Position numbers and translations under genes: made by a program. A DNA stretch of 64,000 nt from Acidobacteriota bacterium (GTDB lineage Bacteria; Acidobacteriota; Terriglobia; Acidiferrales; UBA7541): NCBI GenBank assembly GCA_013289695.1, contig JABCZK010000011.1, positions 1-64,000 of the forward strand. Reading direction: 5' to 3'. Within the stretch, counting starts at the first letter, position 1. Each line of letters opens with the position of its first letter. The notes below the pieces were generated by a model that was given only the letters and a program-made list of their open reading frames with translations, made no database searches and was not told the origin of the DNA. Below are positions 44,734 through 54,267 of this stretch, piece after piece.

Positions 44734-46851
44734 CTACTTAGGGTTCCCGTCGGAAGCTACTGTTGCAGACCCGCCGCCCGAGGGACGGTTGGCGGAGACC
44801 AGCTTGGACTTATCGTAGGAGAGGCTGTTGAGGCTGTCGAGATACGAGGCGATGCCGCGATACAGACCGTCGGCGACGCGCTGCCGCTGGTCAGTCTTGC
44901 GCAGCAGCTTTTCATCACTGGGGTTGCTGATAAAGGAGATCTCGGACAGTACCGAAGGCATATTCGCGCCAATCAGCACCACAAAAGGAGCCTTTTTCAC
45001 GCCGCGGTTTCGCTCGTCCTGGCTCACCAACTGCAAGCGGTGCGTCAGCGAATCCTGAATGTCGCTCGCGAGCTCCTTGGATTCTTCCACCTTCTCATTA
45101 CGCGCGATTTTCTTGATGATGTCCTGCAAGTCGTGCAGCGAGGACTGCGCCAGCGCGTTTTCGCGCGCCGCCACGGCCATGGATTCTTCCGAAGTCGCAA
45201 AGTTCAAATAATAGGTTTCGATTCCGCGTGCGGCCGCGTCGTGGCTGGAATTGGCGTGCACGGAAATAAACAGGTCCGCTTTCGCCTCGTTGGCGATGGC
45301 CGTGCGCTCCTCCAGTGGAATGAAAGTGTCGTCCTTGCGCGTGTAAATCACTTCGGCGCCCGGAAGCTTGTCTTCGATCTCACGCCCCAGTCTTAGCGCC
45401 ACGTCCAGGCACAGGTCCTTCTCCATCAACCCGTGCGGGCCAATCGTTCCCGTGTCGTGTCCGCCGTGGCCGGGGTCAATCACGATACGGCTGATTTTCA
45501 ATCCCAGCGCGCGCGTCAGCGAGCGCTGCCCATCGCGCGTCGGCTTCGATTCGCTCGGCGGCGCCAGCGCGGCCGATTTGCTCGCATCCGGCTTGGATTT
45601 CGCGGCAGGTTGTCTTGCGCCAACTGCTCCAGACGGTGGCGCTTTGGTCGTCGGAGCAGGCTTGCCGTCGGCGCTCACTGAAACCGTCTCACCCGCTACC
45701 GCGCGCGGTTTCGAATCAGGATCGTCGGATTCCGCTCTTGCATTCTTTGCCGTCGCGCCGGATGCCGAGGCACTCGGCGCAGCAGCTGTTGGCGTCGCCG
45801 CGCTCGCAACCTCATTCCCGGACGAAGCCATGGGTTTCGCGTGAACCTCAATCACCAGCCGGTAAGGATTCGCCAGCAAGTAAGCGGAAAAATCCCGCGC
45901 GCCGTTCACATCCAGCACCACCCGCACCACACCATCTTTGTTTTGCCCAAGACGCACGGACTTCAATAGCCCATCCTTAACTTCCCAGTTTTTCTTGGCG
46001 ATGTCGGGCGTCAGCTTCGCTCGGTGCAGGTCGAAATAAACACGGTCCGGAGCGGCGATCCGCGCGGCGTTGAACGCAATCGTGTCGTTCAAGGTCACGA
46101 CGATGCGCGCCGAATTCTCCGTGTTCCAGGTTTTCACGTCCAAAACCCGCGGAGTTCCGTTCTCGCTCTCCTGCTGTTGCACCACTTTGCCGTTCAGTTC
46201 CGGCAAAGCGTCCGTCGTAGCTGCGGCCTGAACCTTAGCCTGGGCCTTTGCCTGCGCTTGCGCCAGTGCTTGAGCCTGTGCTTGTGCAAGAGCTTGCGCC
46301 TTGGCTTTTTCCCGCGTCTCGGCGATATCTTTTAACGCGACATGCGCGTCGCTGGCGAGATCAGATTTGGGGAAGCGTCTGATGTATTCCTTCAGCGTCG
46401 CTTCGGCCACATCCGGCTGATGCAGGCCGTCCTTTTGCACCAGGCCGATGGAATACAGCGCCTGTTCGCGATAGCGGCTGCCCGGATACTGTTTCAGCAG
46501 GAAATGGTAGGAATCGATCGCCGACTGAAAATATTTGGCGTCAAACAAGCGCCCCATTTCTTCGTACAGCTCAGCTTCCGCGATCAATGAAGGCGTCACT
46601 TCCTCCGCCTGCGCCGAAATCAGATACACCTTGTGGTAAGCAGCGACAGTCGCGCGGTAATCGGTGAACGAGCGCTCTCTCTGCGGCGTGCCTTCCAGAG
46701 TAGTCCGCATCCTCACCGCGCGCTCGAACTGTTCGCGCGCATCCATTTTGTGATCGGTTCGCGCGGACGCACAAAGGGGAACGGCTAGCGCCAGGGCTAG
46801 GAAGAGCCATCGGGCCGGCAGATGAATTCTAGCGGATACCACGTGAGTCAT
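44734..46851 (-). CDS. amiC: N-acetylmuramoyl-L-alanine amidase with TPR, AMIN and Amidase_3 domains
   Basis: 705 residues from ATG 46851. A signal peptide is followed by TPR-like helices (about 40-175), an Ala/Gln/Lys-rich segment (about 180-215), an AMIN domain (about 245-345) that targets septal peptidoglycan, a low-complexity Ala/Pro/Ser linker and the C-terminal Amidase_3 domain. Zinc ligands and catalytic residues are visible: DPGHGG (about 460), GLMEKDL (about 475), SVHANSS (about 531) and SEISFIS (about 638). It cleaves the lactyl-peptide bond during cell separation. Its start overlaps the stop of the upstream lytic transglycosylase (ATGA), so the two are translationally coupled. The TPR segment ahead of AMIN is unusual among proteobacterial AmiC enzymes. 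Confidence 0.9.
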   Translation of the reverse strand: MTHVVSARIHLPARWLFLALALAVPLCASARTDHKMDAREQFERAVRMRTTLEGTPQRERSFTDYRATVAAYHKVYLISAQAEEVTPSLIAEAELYEEMGRLFDAKYFQSAIDSYHFLLKQYPGSRYREQALYSIGLVQKDGLHQPDVAEATLKEYIRRFPKSDLASDAHVALKDIAETREKAKAQALAQAQAQALAQAQAKAQAKVQAAATTDALPELNGKVVQQQESENGTPRVLDVKTWNTENSARIVVTLNDTIAFNAARIAAPDRVYFDLHRAKLTPDIAKKNWEVKDGLLKSVRLGQNKDGVVRVVLDVNGARDFSAYLLANPYRLVIEVHAKPMASSGNEVASAATPTAAAPSASASGATAKNARAESDDPDSKPRAVAGETVSVSADGKPAPTTKAPPSGAVGARQPAAKSKPDASKSAALAPPSESKPTRDGQRSLTRALGLKISRIVIDPGHGGHDTGTIGPHGLMEKDLCLDVALRLGREIEDKLPGAEVIYTRKDDTFIPLEERTAIANEAKADLFISVHANSSHDAAARGIETYYLNFATSEESMAVAARENALAQSSLHDLQDIIKKIARNEKVEESKELASDIQDSLTHRLQLVSQDERNRGVKKAPFVVLIGANMPSVLSEISFISNPSDEKLLRKTDQRQRVADGLYRGIASYLDSLNSLSYDKSKLVSANRPSGGGSATVASDGNPK

Positions 46852-47585
46852 TCGTTCGTGAAAATTACCCGGCCATTTGAGTCCACTACTTTTCGCACTG
46901 GATTTCTTGGCGGAGTCCAGAGCGTCGAGTCGCGGCCCGAGCCGGGGCGAAAGTATGCGTTCTGCACCTTCTGTACGTACCGCTGCGTTTCCCAATACGG
47001 CGGAACGCCTCTGTTGGCATCCACGGCGTGTTCGCCGGCATTGTAAGCCGCGAGCGTCTTGCTCAAGTCGCCGTTATAACGATCCAGCAGAGCTCTCAAG
47101 TACGTCGTCCCGCCTTCCACGTTCTGCGCGGGATCGAAAGGATTGCCGACGCCAAAGCGTTGTGCCGTCCCAGGGATCAACTGCATCAACCCCACGGCGC
47201 CCTTGCGAGACACCGCTTGCGGATTCCACCCGGATTCCGTGCTGATCACGGCTTTCACCAGCGCGGGATCCACTTTATGACGCGCCGCTGCATCGCGAAC
47301 GATGCGATCCAGCCGTCCGTCATTCGCACCGAGCGTTTCCGCCGCAGACTCAGACGAAAGCGCGGAGCGCGAGCGCGGGCCGCTAGCCGTAGGACTGCCC
47401 AGGGCGGAACCGCCCTGAGTAGAACTGATAGTACTCCCACGACGGCCGTTCGGGGAATCTCCATTCACGAAGACGAGCTTGCCGTTCTCGTCCAGCGAAG
47501 TTGCAATCTGAGCGCACAGCGGCGTGGACAGCGCGAAGAGCGCGCCCGCGACCAGCACTGCAACTGGGATGCAGTTCTTGTTCAT
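46848..47585 (-). CDS. SLT-type lytic transglycosylase
   Basis: 245 residues from ATG 47585 (the frame extends 14 codons further). Signal peptide (1-25), a short beta segment (LDENGKLVFVNGD) that is repeated at the C-terminus as VVDSNGRVIFTNE (DUF4124-like), and a central goose-type SLT domain: catalytic Glu117 in ISTESGWNP, GAVGLMQLIPGTA, and AAYNAGEHAV near residue 183. It cleaves glycan strands to 1,6-anhydro ends. The stop overlaps the amidase start by four bases, so both peptidoglycan hydrolases are made together. Confidence 0.9.
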   Translation of the reverse strand: MNKNCIPVAVLVAGALFALSTPLCAQIATSLDENGKLVFVNGDSPNGRRGSTISSTQGGSALGSPTASGPRSRSALSSESAAETLGANDGRLDRIVRDAAARHKVDPALVKAVISTESGWNPQAVSRKGAVGLMQLIPGTAQRFGVGNPFDPAQNVEGGTTYLRALLDRYNGDLSKTLAAYNAGEHAVDANRGVPPYWETQRYVQKVQNAYFRPGSGRDSTLWTPPRNPVRKVVDSNGRVIFTNE

Positions 47586-47742
47586 GGTTATAGTTTTCGC
47601 CAGCGCTTTTTCAGGGCGCCGACGCACAACCTTACCGCAAGCCTCGGGGAAGGCAGAGCGCTTTGCTTCCTAGCACGAACGAAAGACACGCTCACGGCGG
47701 AGAAGGAGGCTTCTCCGGCGTAAGCATCTGGCACAACAGCAA

Positions 47743-50592
47743 TTATAACAATCGGTCGAGTAGGGGGTAAACCTGGTCAAGGGCGTTTTGTATGCCCGAT
47801 GTGTCTTTTCCGCCAGCCTCTGCCAAATCGGGCCGGCCACCCCCGGAACCGCCTACCAGCTTGGCAAGTTCCTGGACGATTTTGCCGGCATGGAGCTTGG
47901 GGATCAGATCCTTTGTAACTGCTGTGATTAGAGCAACTTTGCCGTCATCCGCTGACGCCAAAACGACCACGCCGGAGCCTAGTTTTTGGCGCAAAACGTC
48001 CACCAGTTGGCGCAGGGCGTCGCGGTCAAATCCGTTCACCTGGGCGGCAATCAAGCGAACATCCTTGACCGGGCGGGCCTGTTCTACCAGATCTCCGGCC
48101 AGGGAACCTGCCGCTTTGCGTTGCAGGGCTTCCAGCTGTTTTTCCAGTTGCTTGGTGGCCTCAAACTGGCGCTCCAGCGCCGCGATGATTTCGTCTTCGC
48201 CGGCATTCAGCATTCCGGCGACGGTGCGCATCGTCGCGAGCGACTTCTGATATTCGGTGAGAGCGCGATCGCCGGAAATTGCTTCGATGCGGCGCACTCC
48301 GGCGGCGACGGATTGCTCGCCAATGATTTTGAAAACGCCGATGTCGCCTGTGCGCACCACGTGCGTTCCGCCGCAGAGTTCCTTGCTGTAGAAACCTCGC
48401 GGCGCGGTCGCGTCGGGAATGGTAACGACGCGGACGTTCGCCTCCGGATACTTGTCGCCGAAGAACGCCAGCGCGCCGGACGAGAGCGCGTCGTCAATGT
48501 TCATGATGTCGGTGCGCATTTCCAGATTTTTTCTGATTTCTTCGTTCACTTGTTGCTCGATTTCGCTGAGTTCGCTGGGATCCACTGGCGCGAAATGCGA
48601 GAAATCAAATCGCAGATGATCGGGCGCGACCAGCGAACCGGCTTGCTTCACGTGTGTGCCCAGAATATTGCGCAAAGCGGCGTTCAGCAGATGCGTCGCG
48701 GTGTGGTTGCGCATGTCGCGCACGCGTCGCTCCGGGTCGGCGATAGTGGCGACGTGATCGCCGACGTGCAGGTCCGCTTTCGCGACGATGCGGTGCGCGA
48801 CCAGTCCGGTGACGGGGTAGTAGGCACCGCGCACTTCGGCGACTTCCTGCGCGCCGGAGTTGTCGAAGAAGCCGCCGGTGTCGGCGACTTGGCCGCCCGA
48901 TTCGGAGTAAATCGAAGTGCGGTCGAGGACCACTTCGGCTTCCGTGCCGGCCTTAATTTCGTTCACCGCGCCATCTTTGGTGACGATGGCTTGAATGCGC
49001 GCGTCGCGCGCCTTCGTGCCATGGTAAAAATCCTGCTCGGTCTTGTGCGTCTGCGCCAGCTTCGCATAGACGGGATTTGCAGCGTCTTTGTGCGCACCTT
49101 TCCATGAGGCGCGCGCACGCGTGCGCTGCTCCTCCATGGCGCGTTCGAAGCCTTCCTGTTCGAAATCCAACCCGAAATCACGAACCGCGTCCTGAATGAA
49201 GTCTAACGGTAACCCGAACGTATCGTAGAACTTAAAAGCATTCTTGCCCGGGTAGTTAAGGCGCGTTCCCGTCGGGTTCGCTTCGTTTATTTTTCTGAAT
49301 AGCTCGGCGCGTTCCGCTTCGCGTAGCGTCTTGTTCCGCTCCAGTTTGTCGCCCGGCCCCGGCCGAACTCGCTGCAGCGCGAAGTTGTAGATGTCGTCTT
49401 CCAGGGGACCCAGACCAGCATCGAGCGTTCGCGTGAATCTGGTTTCTTCGGCCTTCACGACAACGGAAACTCGCTCAGCGCTTTCGATGAGTTCGGGGTA
49501 TGGGTCTTTCATCTCGTCCCGGACTGCGAACACCATCTGGTAGAGAAACGGCTGTTCCTGCCCGAGCAAACGGCCGTGATGAATCGCTCGTCGAATAATT
49601 TTTCGCAGCACGTACCCACGACCTTCGTTGGAGGGAACGACGCCGTCGTTTAGTAGAAAGGCTGTGGCACGAGCATGGTCGGCTACGACTCGCAGCGAAG
49701 CAGCGCCGCCGCGACCGTCCTCAAGCGATTCTTCTTTCTTGAGATCAACACCGCAGAGTTCGGCGGCGCGTCTGGTGAGCGGGACGAACAAATCCGTGTC
49801 GTAATTGGAAATCACGTGTTCGAGGACGGCGGTCGTGCGTTCGAGGCCCATGCCGGTGTCCACGGACGGTTTCGGCAGGGGATTGAGATTTCCGGAAGCG
49901 TCGCGATTGAACTGCATGAAGACGAGGTTCCAGATTTCGACGTAGCGGCCGCAGTCGCAGGGGAATTGGCAATCGGTGTGGCCTAGATCGGAGGCTGCCC
50001 CGCCCATGTCGTAGAAAATTTCGGTGCAGGGGCCACAGGGGCCGGTATCGCCCATGGCCCAGAAATTATCTTTCAGTCCGGGGATTTCGATCACACGGTC
50101 TTTGGGCGCGCCGATCTTGACCCACAGCGCGGCAGCCTCGTCATCGGGGGCGAGCATTTTGCCGGGGGAAACTTCCGCGCCGCCGAAAACGGTAAAGTAG
50201 AGTTTTTCCAGCGGAATGCCGTACCAATGCGGCGAAGTGATCAACTCCATCGCGAAAGCAATCGCGTCCTTCTTGAAATAATCGCCGAAGGAAAAATTTC
50301 CCAGCATTTCGAAAAATGTGTGATGGCGGTTGGTGAATCCGACGTTTTCCAGATCGTTGTGCTTGCCGCCCGCGCGCACGCATTTCTGGCAGGTGGTGGC
50401 GCGATTGTAATCGCGCTTTTCGAGGCCCAGGAACACATCTTTGAACTGGTTCATCCCGGCATTCGTGAAAAGCAGCGTGGGGTCGTTCGTCGGCACAAGC
50501 GAAGAGCTGCGCACCACGCGATGGCCGCGCTCTGCGAAGAATTTCAGAAATGTTTTGCGGACTTCGTTGCCGGTCCACTGCTTGTCAGTCAA
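47743..50592 (-). CDS. alaS: Alanyl-tRNA synthetase
   Basis: 949 residues if translation starts at TTG 50592, which has AGAGGG upstream and begins exactly where the family does (VRKTFLKFFAERGH); a longer frame to 50706 is unsupported. Class II catalytic core near the N-terminus (RSSSLVPTNDPTLLFTNAGM, GLERTTAVLEH), editing domain with HTATHLLNAAL and CGGTHV (zinc and hydrolysis of mischarged Ser/Gly-tRNA), and C-terminal oligomerisation/C-Ala region with LVGGSGGGRPDLAEAGG. Charges tRNA-Ala. Essential and apparently monocistronic. Confidence 0.97.
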   Translation of the reverse strand: MTDKQWTGNEVRKTFLKFFAERGHRVVRSSSLVPTNDPTLLFTNAGMNQFKDVFLGLEKRDYNRATTCQKCVRAGGKHNDLENVGFTNRHHTFFEMLGNFSFGDYFKKDAIAFAMELITSPHWYGIPLEKLYFTVFGGAEVSPGKMLAPDDEAAALWVKIGAPKDRVIEIPGLKDNFWAMGDTGPCGPCTEIFYDMGGAASDLGHTDCQFPCDCGRYVEIWNLVFMQFNRDASGNLNPLPKPSVDTGMGLERTTAVLEHVISNYDTDLFVPLTRRAAELCGVDLKKEESLEDGRGGAASLRVVADHARATAFLLNDGVVPSNEGRGYVLRKIIRRAIHHGRLLGQEQPFLYQMVFAVRDEMKDPYPELIESAERVSVVVKAEETRFTRTLDAGLGPLEDDIYNFALQRVRPGPGDKLERNKTLREAERAELFRKINEANPTGTRLNYPGKNAFKFYDTFGLPLDFIQDAVRDFGLDFEQEGFERAMEEQRTRARASWKGAHKDAANPVYAKLAQTHKTEQDFYHGTKARDARIQAIVTKDGAVNEIKAGTEAEVVLDRTSIYSESGGQVADTGGFFDNSGAQEVAEVRGAYYPVTGLVAHRIVAKADLHVGDHVATIADPERRVRDMRNHTATHLLNAALRNILGTHVKQAGSLVAPDHLRFDFSHFAPVDPSELSEIEQQVNEEIRKNLEMRTDIMNIDDALSSGALAFFGDKYPEANVRVVTIPDATAPRGFYSKELCGGTHVVRTGDIGVFKIIGEQSVAAGVRRIEAISGDRALTEYQKSLATMRTVAGMLNAGEDEIIAALERQFEATKQLEKQLEALQRKAAGSLAGDLVEQARPVKDVRLIAAQVNGFDRDALRQLVDVLRQKLGSGVVVLASADDGKVALITAVTKDLIPKLHAGKIVQELAKLVGGSGGGRPDLAEAGGKDTSGIQNALDQVYPLLDRLL

Positions 50593-51235
50593 GGATGCCC
50601 TCTGTCGAAACGGTTCATTATCGCAGAGGGTCACAACGCTCGCAACGCCACGTGGCGCCGAGCAAGGCCACGTGAGGCCCAATGCAGAAAGTACAGCTGT
50701 CCTCATCCGTCATCGCAAAAAGGTACAGGTTGAATACTTTTTCGGCCAGCTTGTACTGATTCTGTCCCGTCGCTCCGCTGCTTGCACATCTTTTCAGTGC
50801 TAATTTCGAACGGGAATCAAAAAATGAATTCGCACTCACGATCGCGCGATTTGCCAGGGAGCCCAGCGCCGTTGCCGCCCGCCCAACTTGCTTTCCGCGT
50901 TCTTCACGGGTCGCGGGCCACCGGTCTCAAGTCGCGGCCGGCAAATCAAGGATCTGGATCCATTCACCACTCGCCACTTGTCGCTCAACACGGCCGATCT
51001 CTAATCGGTAGTCGCCCATTATCAAAAATCAAGCTAACTCGCTCACAACCAACGAGAAAACTTTTTCTAACCGGTGGTTTTTTCGCAGTTTTGCCTCTGA
51101 GTCACCCCGGCAGAGGCGCAGAGAGCGCGGAGAAATTCAGAGGCGTGCATGCTACCGGTACGTAAGCGACACAGTGGGGGCGGCTCTCAGAGCCGCCCCT
51201 ACAAACCCGAAGCCTCGCGGGGGACCAATGTCGCG
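50593..51235. other. Intergenic region upstream of alaS with repeat remnants
   Basis: About 640 bases with no supported gene. It contains a GGCAGAGGCGCAGAGAGCG segment (from about 51109) of a type often dispersed in such genomes, and the palindrome at 51177-51199. The alaS promoter should be here but was not identified; no T-box like leader is evident. Confidence 0.45.
51177..51199. repeat. REP-like palindrome
   Basis: GGGGCGGCTCT and AGAGCCGCCCC, perfect 11-base arms separated by one C, followed by TACAAA. The shape and TACAAA tail suggest a REP-like intergenic element; no T tract, so probably not a terminator. Confidence 0.55.
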
Positions 51236-51874
51236 CTAGTTTTCCGGCGCGGCTTGTTTCTTGGCTTTAGCTTTGGCCTCGGCCTCCGCGGTCCACGGCG
51301 GGACGACGCCGGTCATGCGTGCGTAGGCTATGGATTGGCCGAGGTGCTCGTGCGCATGGGTGACCAGAATGTAGATCACGTCGCCGTAGTTGGCATCCGG
51401 GCCGAGCTTGGGCAGCGGCTTATTGAAATCGGCGTTGGTCATGGCTTCGATGGCGGTGTGGGCGCTGGCGAAGGATTTATTGAGCGCGTCAATGATCTGG
51501 GCCTTATCGGTGAGCGATTTGTCGAAGGTCTTCATCTCAAAGCCGGCTGGAACGGGCGCGCCCATCAGTTGAGGAAAGAAGTAGTTCGCGCCGGCGACGT
51601 GCAGAAAAACCTCGCCGATCGAGCGCACGCCTTCGGCGGGGCGCCAGCTGTATTTTTCGGCGGGAACGGCGTTGGCCAGATCCACAAATTTCTGGTGCAT
51701 GCCGTCCAGGTCCAGCAGGGATTGGGGTTTCATGTCATAGCTGGGAGGAGTCTTGTCCTTGGATTGCGCGGCGGGAGCGGCCTGCGCGGCTTGGCCGGAA
51801 CGCGCGAACGAGCGGGACGCGCTGGCGGTGAGGAGCAGGGCCAGAGCCATTGCAGACATCAAGAGTTTCTTCAT
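51236..51874 (-). CDS. Exported DinB-like protein
   Basis: 212 residues from ATG 51874, preceded by AAAGGAG. A signal peptide (1-25, ending SFA) and an Ala/Gln-rich linker precede a four-helix DinB/YfiT domain. The metal-ligand histidines typical of the family are visible in EVFLHVAGANYFF and THAHEHLGQSIAY. DinB-like proteins include thiol transferases (bacillithiol, mycothiol); most are cytoplasmic, so an exported member is unusual but common in Acidobacteria. Ends with an Ala/Lys tail. Confidence 0.85.
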   Translation of the reverse strand: MKKLLMSAMALALLLTASASRSFARSGQAAQAAPAAQSKDKTPPSYDMKPQSLLDLDGMHQKFVDLANAVPAEKYSWRPAEGVRSIGEVFLHVAGANYFFPQLMGAPVPAGFEMKTFDKSLTDKAQIIDALNKSFASAHTAIEAMTNADFNKPLPKLGPDANYGDVIYILVTHAHEHLGQSIAYARMTGVVPPWTAEAEAKAKAKKQAAPEN

Positions 51875-52191
51875 TTGTGGATCTCCTTTAGAAGCAGATG
51901 CTGCGAATCTAATCGTGCGTCCCGCGGAGCAGCAGCACACTGTCCGAAATCGGCAAAGCTGATTGCGCAGTGTCCGGAGTCGAGATGATTACGCCGGATT
52001 GCGGGTAGCAGCGTGTGCCGGGCTTCCATTTCATGGAGATTGCTGTGGCGACATGCTTCATGGAACTCCCCGGGTTGCTGTGGGGTTTAGACGGAGGGAG
52101 ACGAGAAAAATCTCACGGTGGCGGCGATTTTTTTCGGCGGACGGATGGATTTTCGTATAGCGCCGCCGAAGCAAGCTACGGCGAGGAGAAA

Positions 52192-52209
52192 GCGGCGGCA
52201 AGCCGCCGC
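52192..52209 (-). terminator. GC hairpin after recX
   Basis: GCGGCGGC and GCCGCCGC arms with a two-base loop, 8 bases beyond the recX stop; on the minus strand TTTCTCC follows. Could be a weak terminator or part of a dispersed intergenic repeat. Confidence 0.5.
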
Positions 52210-52217
52210 ACTGCGCA

Positions 52218-52757
52218 TTACGGCTCGGCGGATTCCGAGTCGGCGGCGTCGGGAAGTTCGGGGAGCTCGCCGTGGGTGATGCCTTTTAGTTCGGCGCGGA
52301 TGATGTCGGAGGAGAAACCGGCGCCGAGAAGATTGCGGTAGAGGGAGGCGATCTTTTTTTGGTCGAGAGGGCCGCGAAGATGCGTTAGGCGGCGCATGAG
52401 GCGCGCGCGGACGAGCGAGGCTTCGTCGGTTTCGGCGAAGACCGCGTCCACTGCGGATTCGATGTAGCGGTCGGGGACGCCGTGGGCGCGCAGTTCGCGG
52501 GCGATGCGGAAACGTCCTTGGCGGCGCAGCTTGGCGTGCTGCGCGGCGTAGTTCAGGGCGTACTTGGCGTCGTCGAGATAGTTGAGTTCGCGGAGGCGCG
52601 CGATGACGGCGGGGATCAGGTCTTTATTTTCGGCGCGGCGTTCGAGATGTTTTTTCATTTCGGAAATGGAGTGCGGGCGGCGCATGAGGGCGCGTTGCGC
52701 GGACAGGTAGAGTTGGGTTTCGGTTAAGAGCTTGCGGGTGGGCGCGCGCGAGCGCAT
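52218..52757 (-). CDS. recX: Regulatory protein RecX
   Basis: 179 residues from ATG 52757; the longer frame to 52880 adds a hydrophobic stretch foreign to the family. The three-helix repeats of RecX are visible: ALMRRPHSISEMKKHLERR, LRELNYLDDAKYALNYAAQ, GRFRIARELRAHGV and VRARLMRRLTHLRG. RecX binds RecA filaments and limits their growth. recA is not adjacent here, unlike many genomes. C-terminus is acidic (ELPELPDAADSESAEP). Confidence 0.87.
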   Translation of the reverse strand: MRSRAPTRKLLTETQLYLSAQRALMRRPHSISEMKKHLERRAENKDLIPAVIARLRELNYLDDAKYALNYAAQHAKLRRQGRFRIARELRAHGVPDRYIESAVDAVFAETDEASLVRARLMRRLTHLRGPLDQKKIASLYRNLLGAGFSSDIIRAELKGITHGELPELPDAADSESAEP

Positions 52758-52826
52758 GGATTGAGGATAGTGCAGGAGGTGGAGGAAGTATAGCAGTCGA
52801 AGGAAGAGGAGGAGAAAGTCAAAGGC

Positions 52827-52859
52827 ACCACAGATGAACGCAGCTGAACACTGATAACG
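52827..52859. repeat. Dispersed intergenic repeat fragment
   Basis: GGCACCACAGATGAACGCAG with CTGAACACTGATAA after it. A related fragment (GCACCACAGATCGATACAG...AGGCACTGATGA) occurs at 56192-56227. Such CACCACAGAT...CACTGAT motifs recur between genes in some bacteria. Confidence 0.4.
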
Positions 52860-52991
52860 GCGAGAGGAAGAAAAAGGCATCTAGGGCGGCTTACGCGAGG
52901 GATTTTGGGAACTCGAAGAGAGATCCTTCGCTACGCTCAGGACGACGGGCGCGGCGGTGCGCCGATCCGGCAAAAAATCCGCGCCGAGTTT

Positions 52992-54143
52992 TTAGCGGCG
53001 AGAGGAGTTGGTGCTGTCGAATTCGGACATGGCGCGTTCCATATCTTCGCGGGCGGAATCGGCGCTGGAGCGGACGCCTTGGACGCGCAGTCGGAAATCG
53101 TCCGGATTGCTCGCGCGCAGAATGGCTTCTTCGAAGGTGATCAGGTTGCGCGAGTAAAGATCGAAGAGCGATTGATCGAAAGTTTGCATGCCGTACTGGC
53201 TGACGCCGGCGGCGATGGCGTCGCGGATCATGCGCGTCTTATCTGGGTTGATGATACAGTCGCGGATGTAGCCGGTCGAGATCATGACTTCGACGGCAGG
53301 AACGCGGCCAGAGCCATCAGCTTTACGCACCAGGCGCTGGCTGATGACGGCTTTCAGCGTGCCGGCGAGTTGCAAGCGAATTTGCTTTTGCTCGGGCGGC
53401 GGAAAGACGGCGATGATGCGCTGAATGGTTTCCGTCGCGTCGAGGGTGTGCAACGTGGACAAAACCAAGTGGCCGGTTTCGGCAGCAAGAATGGCGGTGG
53501 AGATGGTTTCCAGGTCGCGCATTTCGCCGACCAGGACGACGTCCGGGTCTTGACGAAGCGCAGCGCGCAACGCGGTGGAGAAGGACGCGGTGTCCACTTC
53601 CACTTCGCGCTGATTGATGAAGCCTTTTTTATCGCGGTGCAGATATTCGATCGGGTCTTCGATGGTGATGATGTGCTCGGAGCGCAGCGAATTGATGCGG
53701 TCAATCATGGCGGCGAGCGTGGTGGATTTGCCGGAACCGGTGGTGCCGGTGGTGAGAATCAGACCGCGCTGCTCTTCGCAAACGGAGGATAGAATGCGCG
53801 GGAGCTCGAGTTCTTCGATGGTGCGAATTTTTGTGGGAATGACGCGCAGGACCATGCCGACGTTGCCGCGTTGCTGGAAAACGTTGACGCGGAAACGGCC
53901 GAGGCCGGCGACGCCGTACGCCATGTCCAGCTCGGCGGTTTCTTTGAACTTTTGTTTCTGGCGATTGGTCATCATGCTGAAGGCCATGGAGAGCATTTCT
54001 TCAGGCGTGATGCGCGGCACGTCGCTGAGCGGATTCAGGATGCCATCAACGCGAAGATAGGGGTGGTTGCCGACCTTCAGGTGCAAGTCGGAGGCGCGGC
54101 TTTCGACAGCGCGGCGCAAGAGATCGTCAATATTGATGGCCAT
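52992..54143 (-). CDS. pilT: Twitching motility ATPase PilT
   Basis: 383 residues. PilT powers retraction of type IV pili from the cytoplasmic face of the base. N-terminal PAS-like domain (1-110), Walker A GTTGSGKST (133-141), Asp box IITIEDPIEY (about 157), the Walker B region DPDVVLVGEMRD with the AIRNLIRE-like stretch ahead of it as ALRAALRQ, and His box TGHLVLSTLHT. The C-terminal tail after RASNPDDFRLRV is longer and Ser/Glu-rich. No other pilus genes are nearby. Confidence 0.95.
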   Translation of the reverse strand: MAINIDDLLRRAVESRASDLHLKVGNHPYLRVDGILNPLSDVPRITPEEMLSMAFSMMTNRQKQKFKETAELDMAYGVAGLGRFRVNVFQQRGNVGMVLRVIPTKIRTIEELELPRILSSVCEEQRGLILTTGTTGSGKSTTLAAMIDRINSLRSEHIITIEDPIEYLHRDKKGFINQREVEVDTASFSTALRAALRQDPDVVLVGEMRDLETISTAILAAETGHLVLSTLHTLDATETIQRIIAVFPPPEQKQIRLQLAGTLKAVISQRLVRKADGSGRVPAVEVMISTGYIRDCIINPDKTRMIRDAIAAGVSQYGMQTFDQSLFDLYSRNLITFEEAILRASNPDDFRLRVQGVRSSADSAREDMERAMSEFDSTNSSRR

Positions 54144-54267
54144 GTGAAGTCCTGTGCTCGATGGAGCGTCTAGTCAAGCTAGCATGGATTGCGGAGGCTG
54201 CAAGACGCGCTGGAGACGGATGCTGCGAAATGGACAACCTGAACTTTGGGACAGGTGGGGGTGCGCG

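Noticed and set aside
47986..49107. Plus-strand frame of 373 residues
   Set aside because: Lies opposite alaS editing and core domains, no ribosome-binding site.
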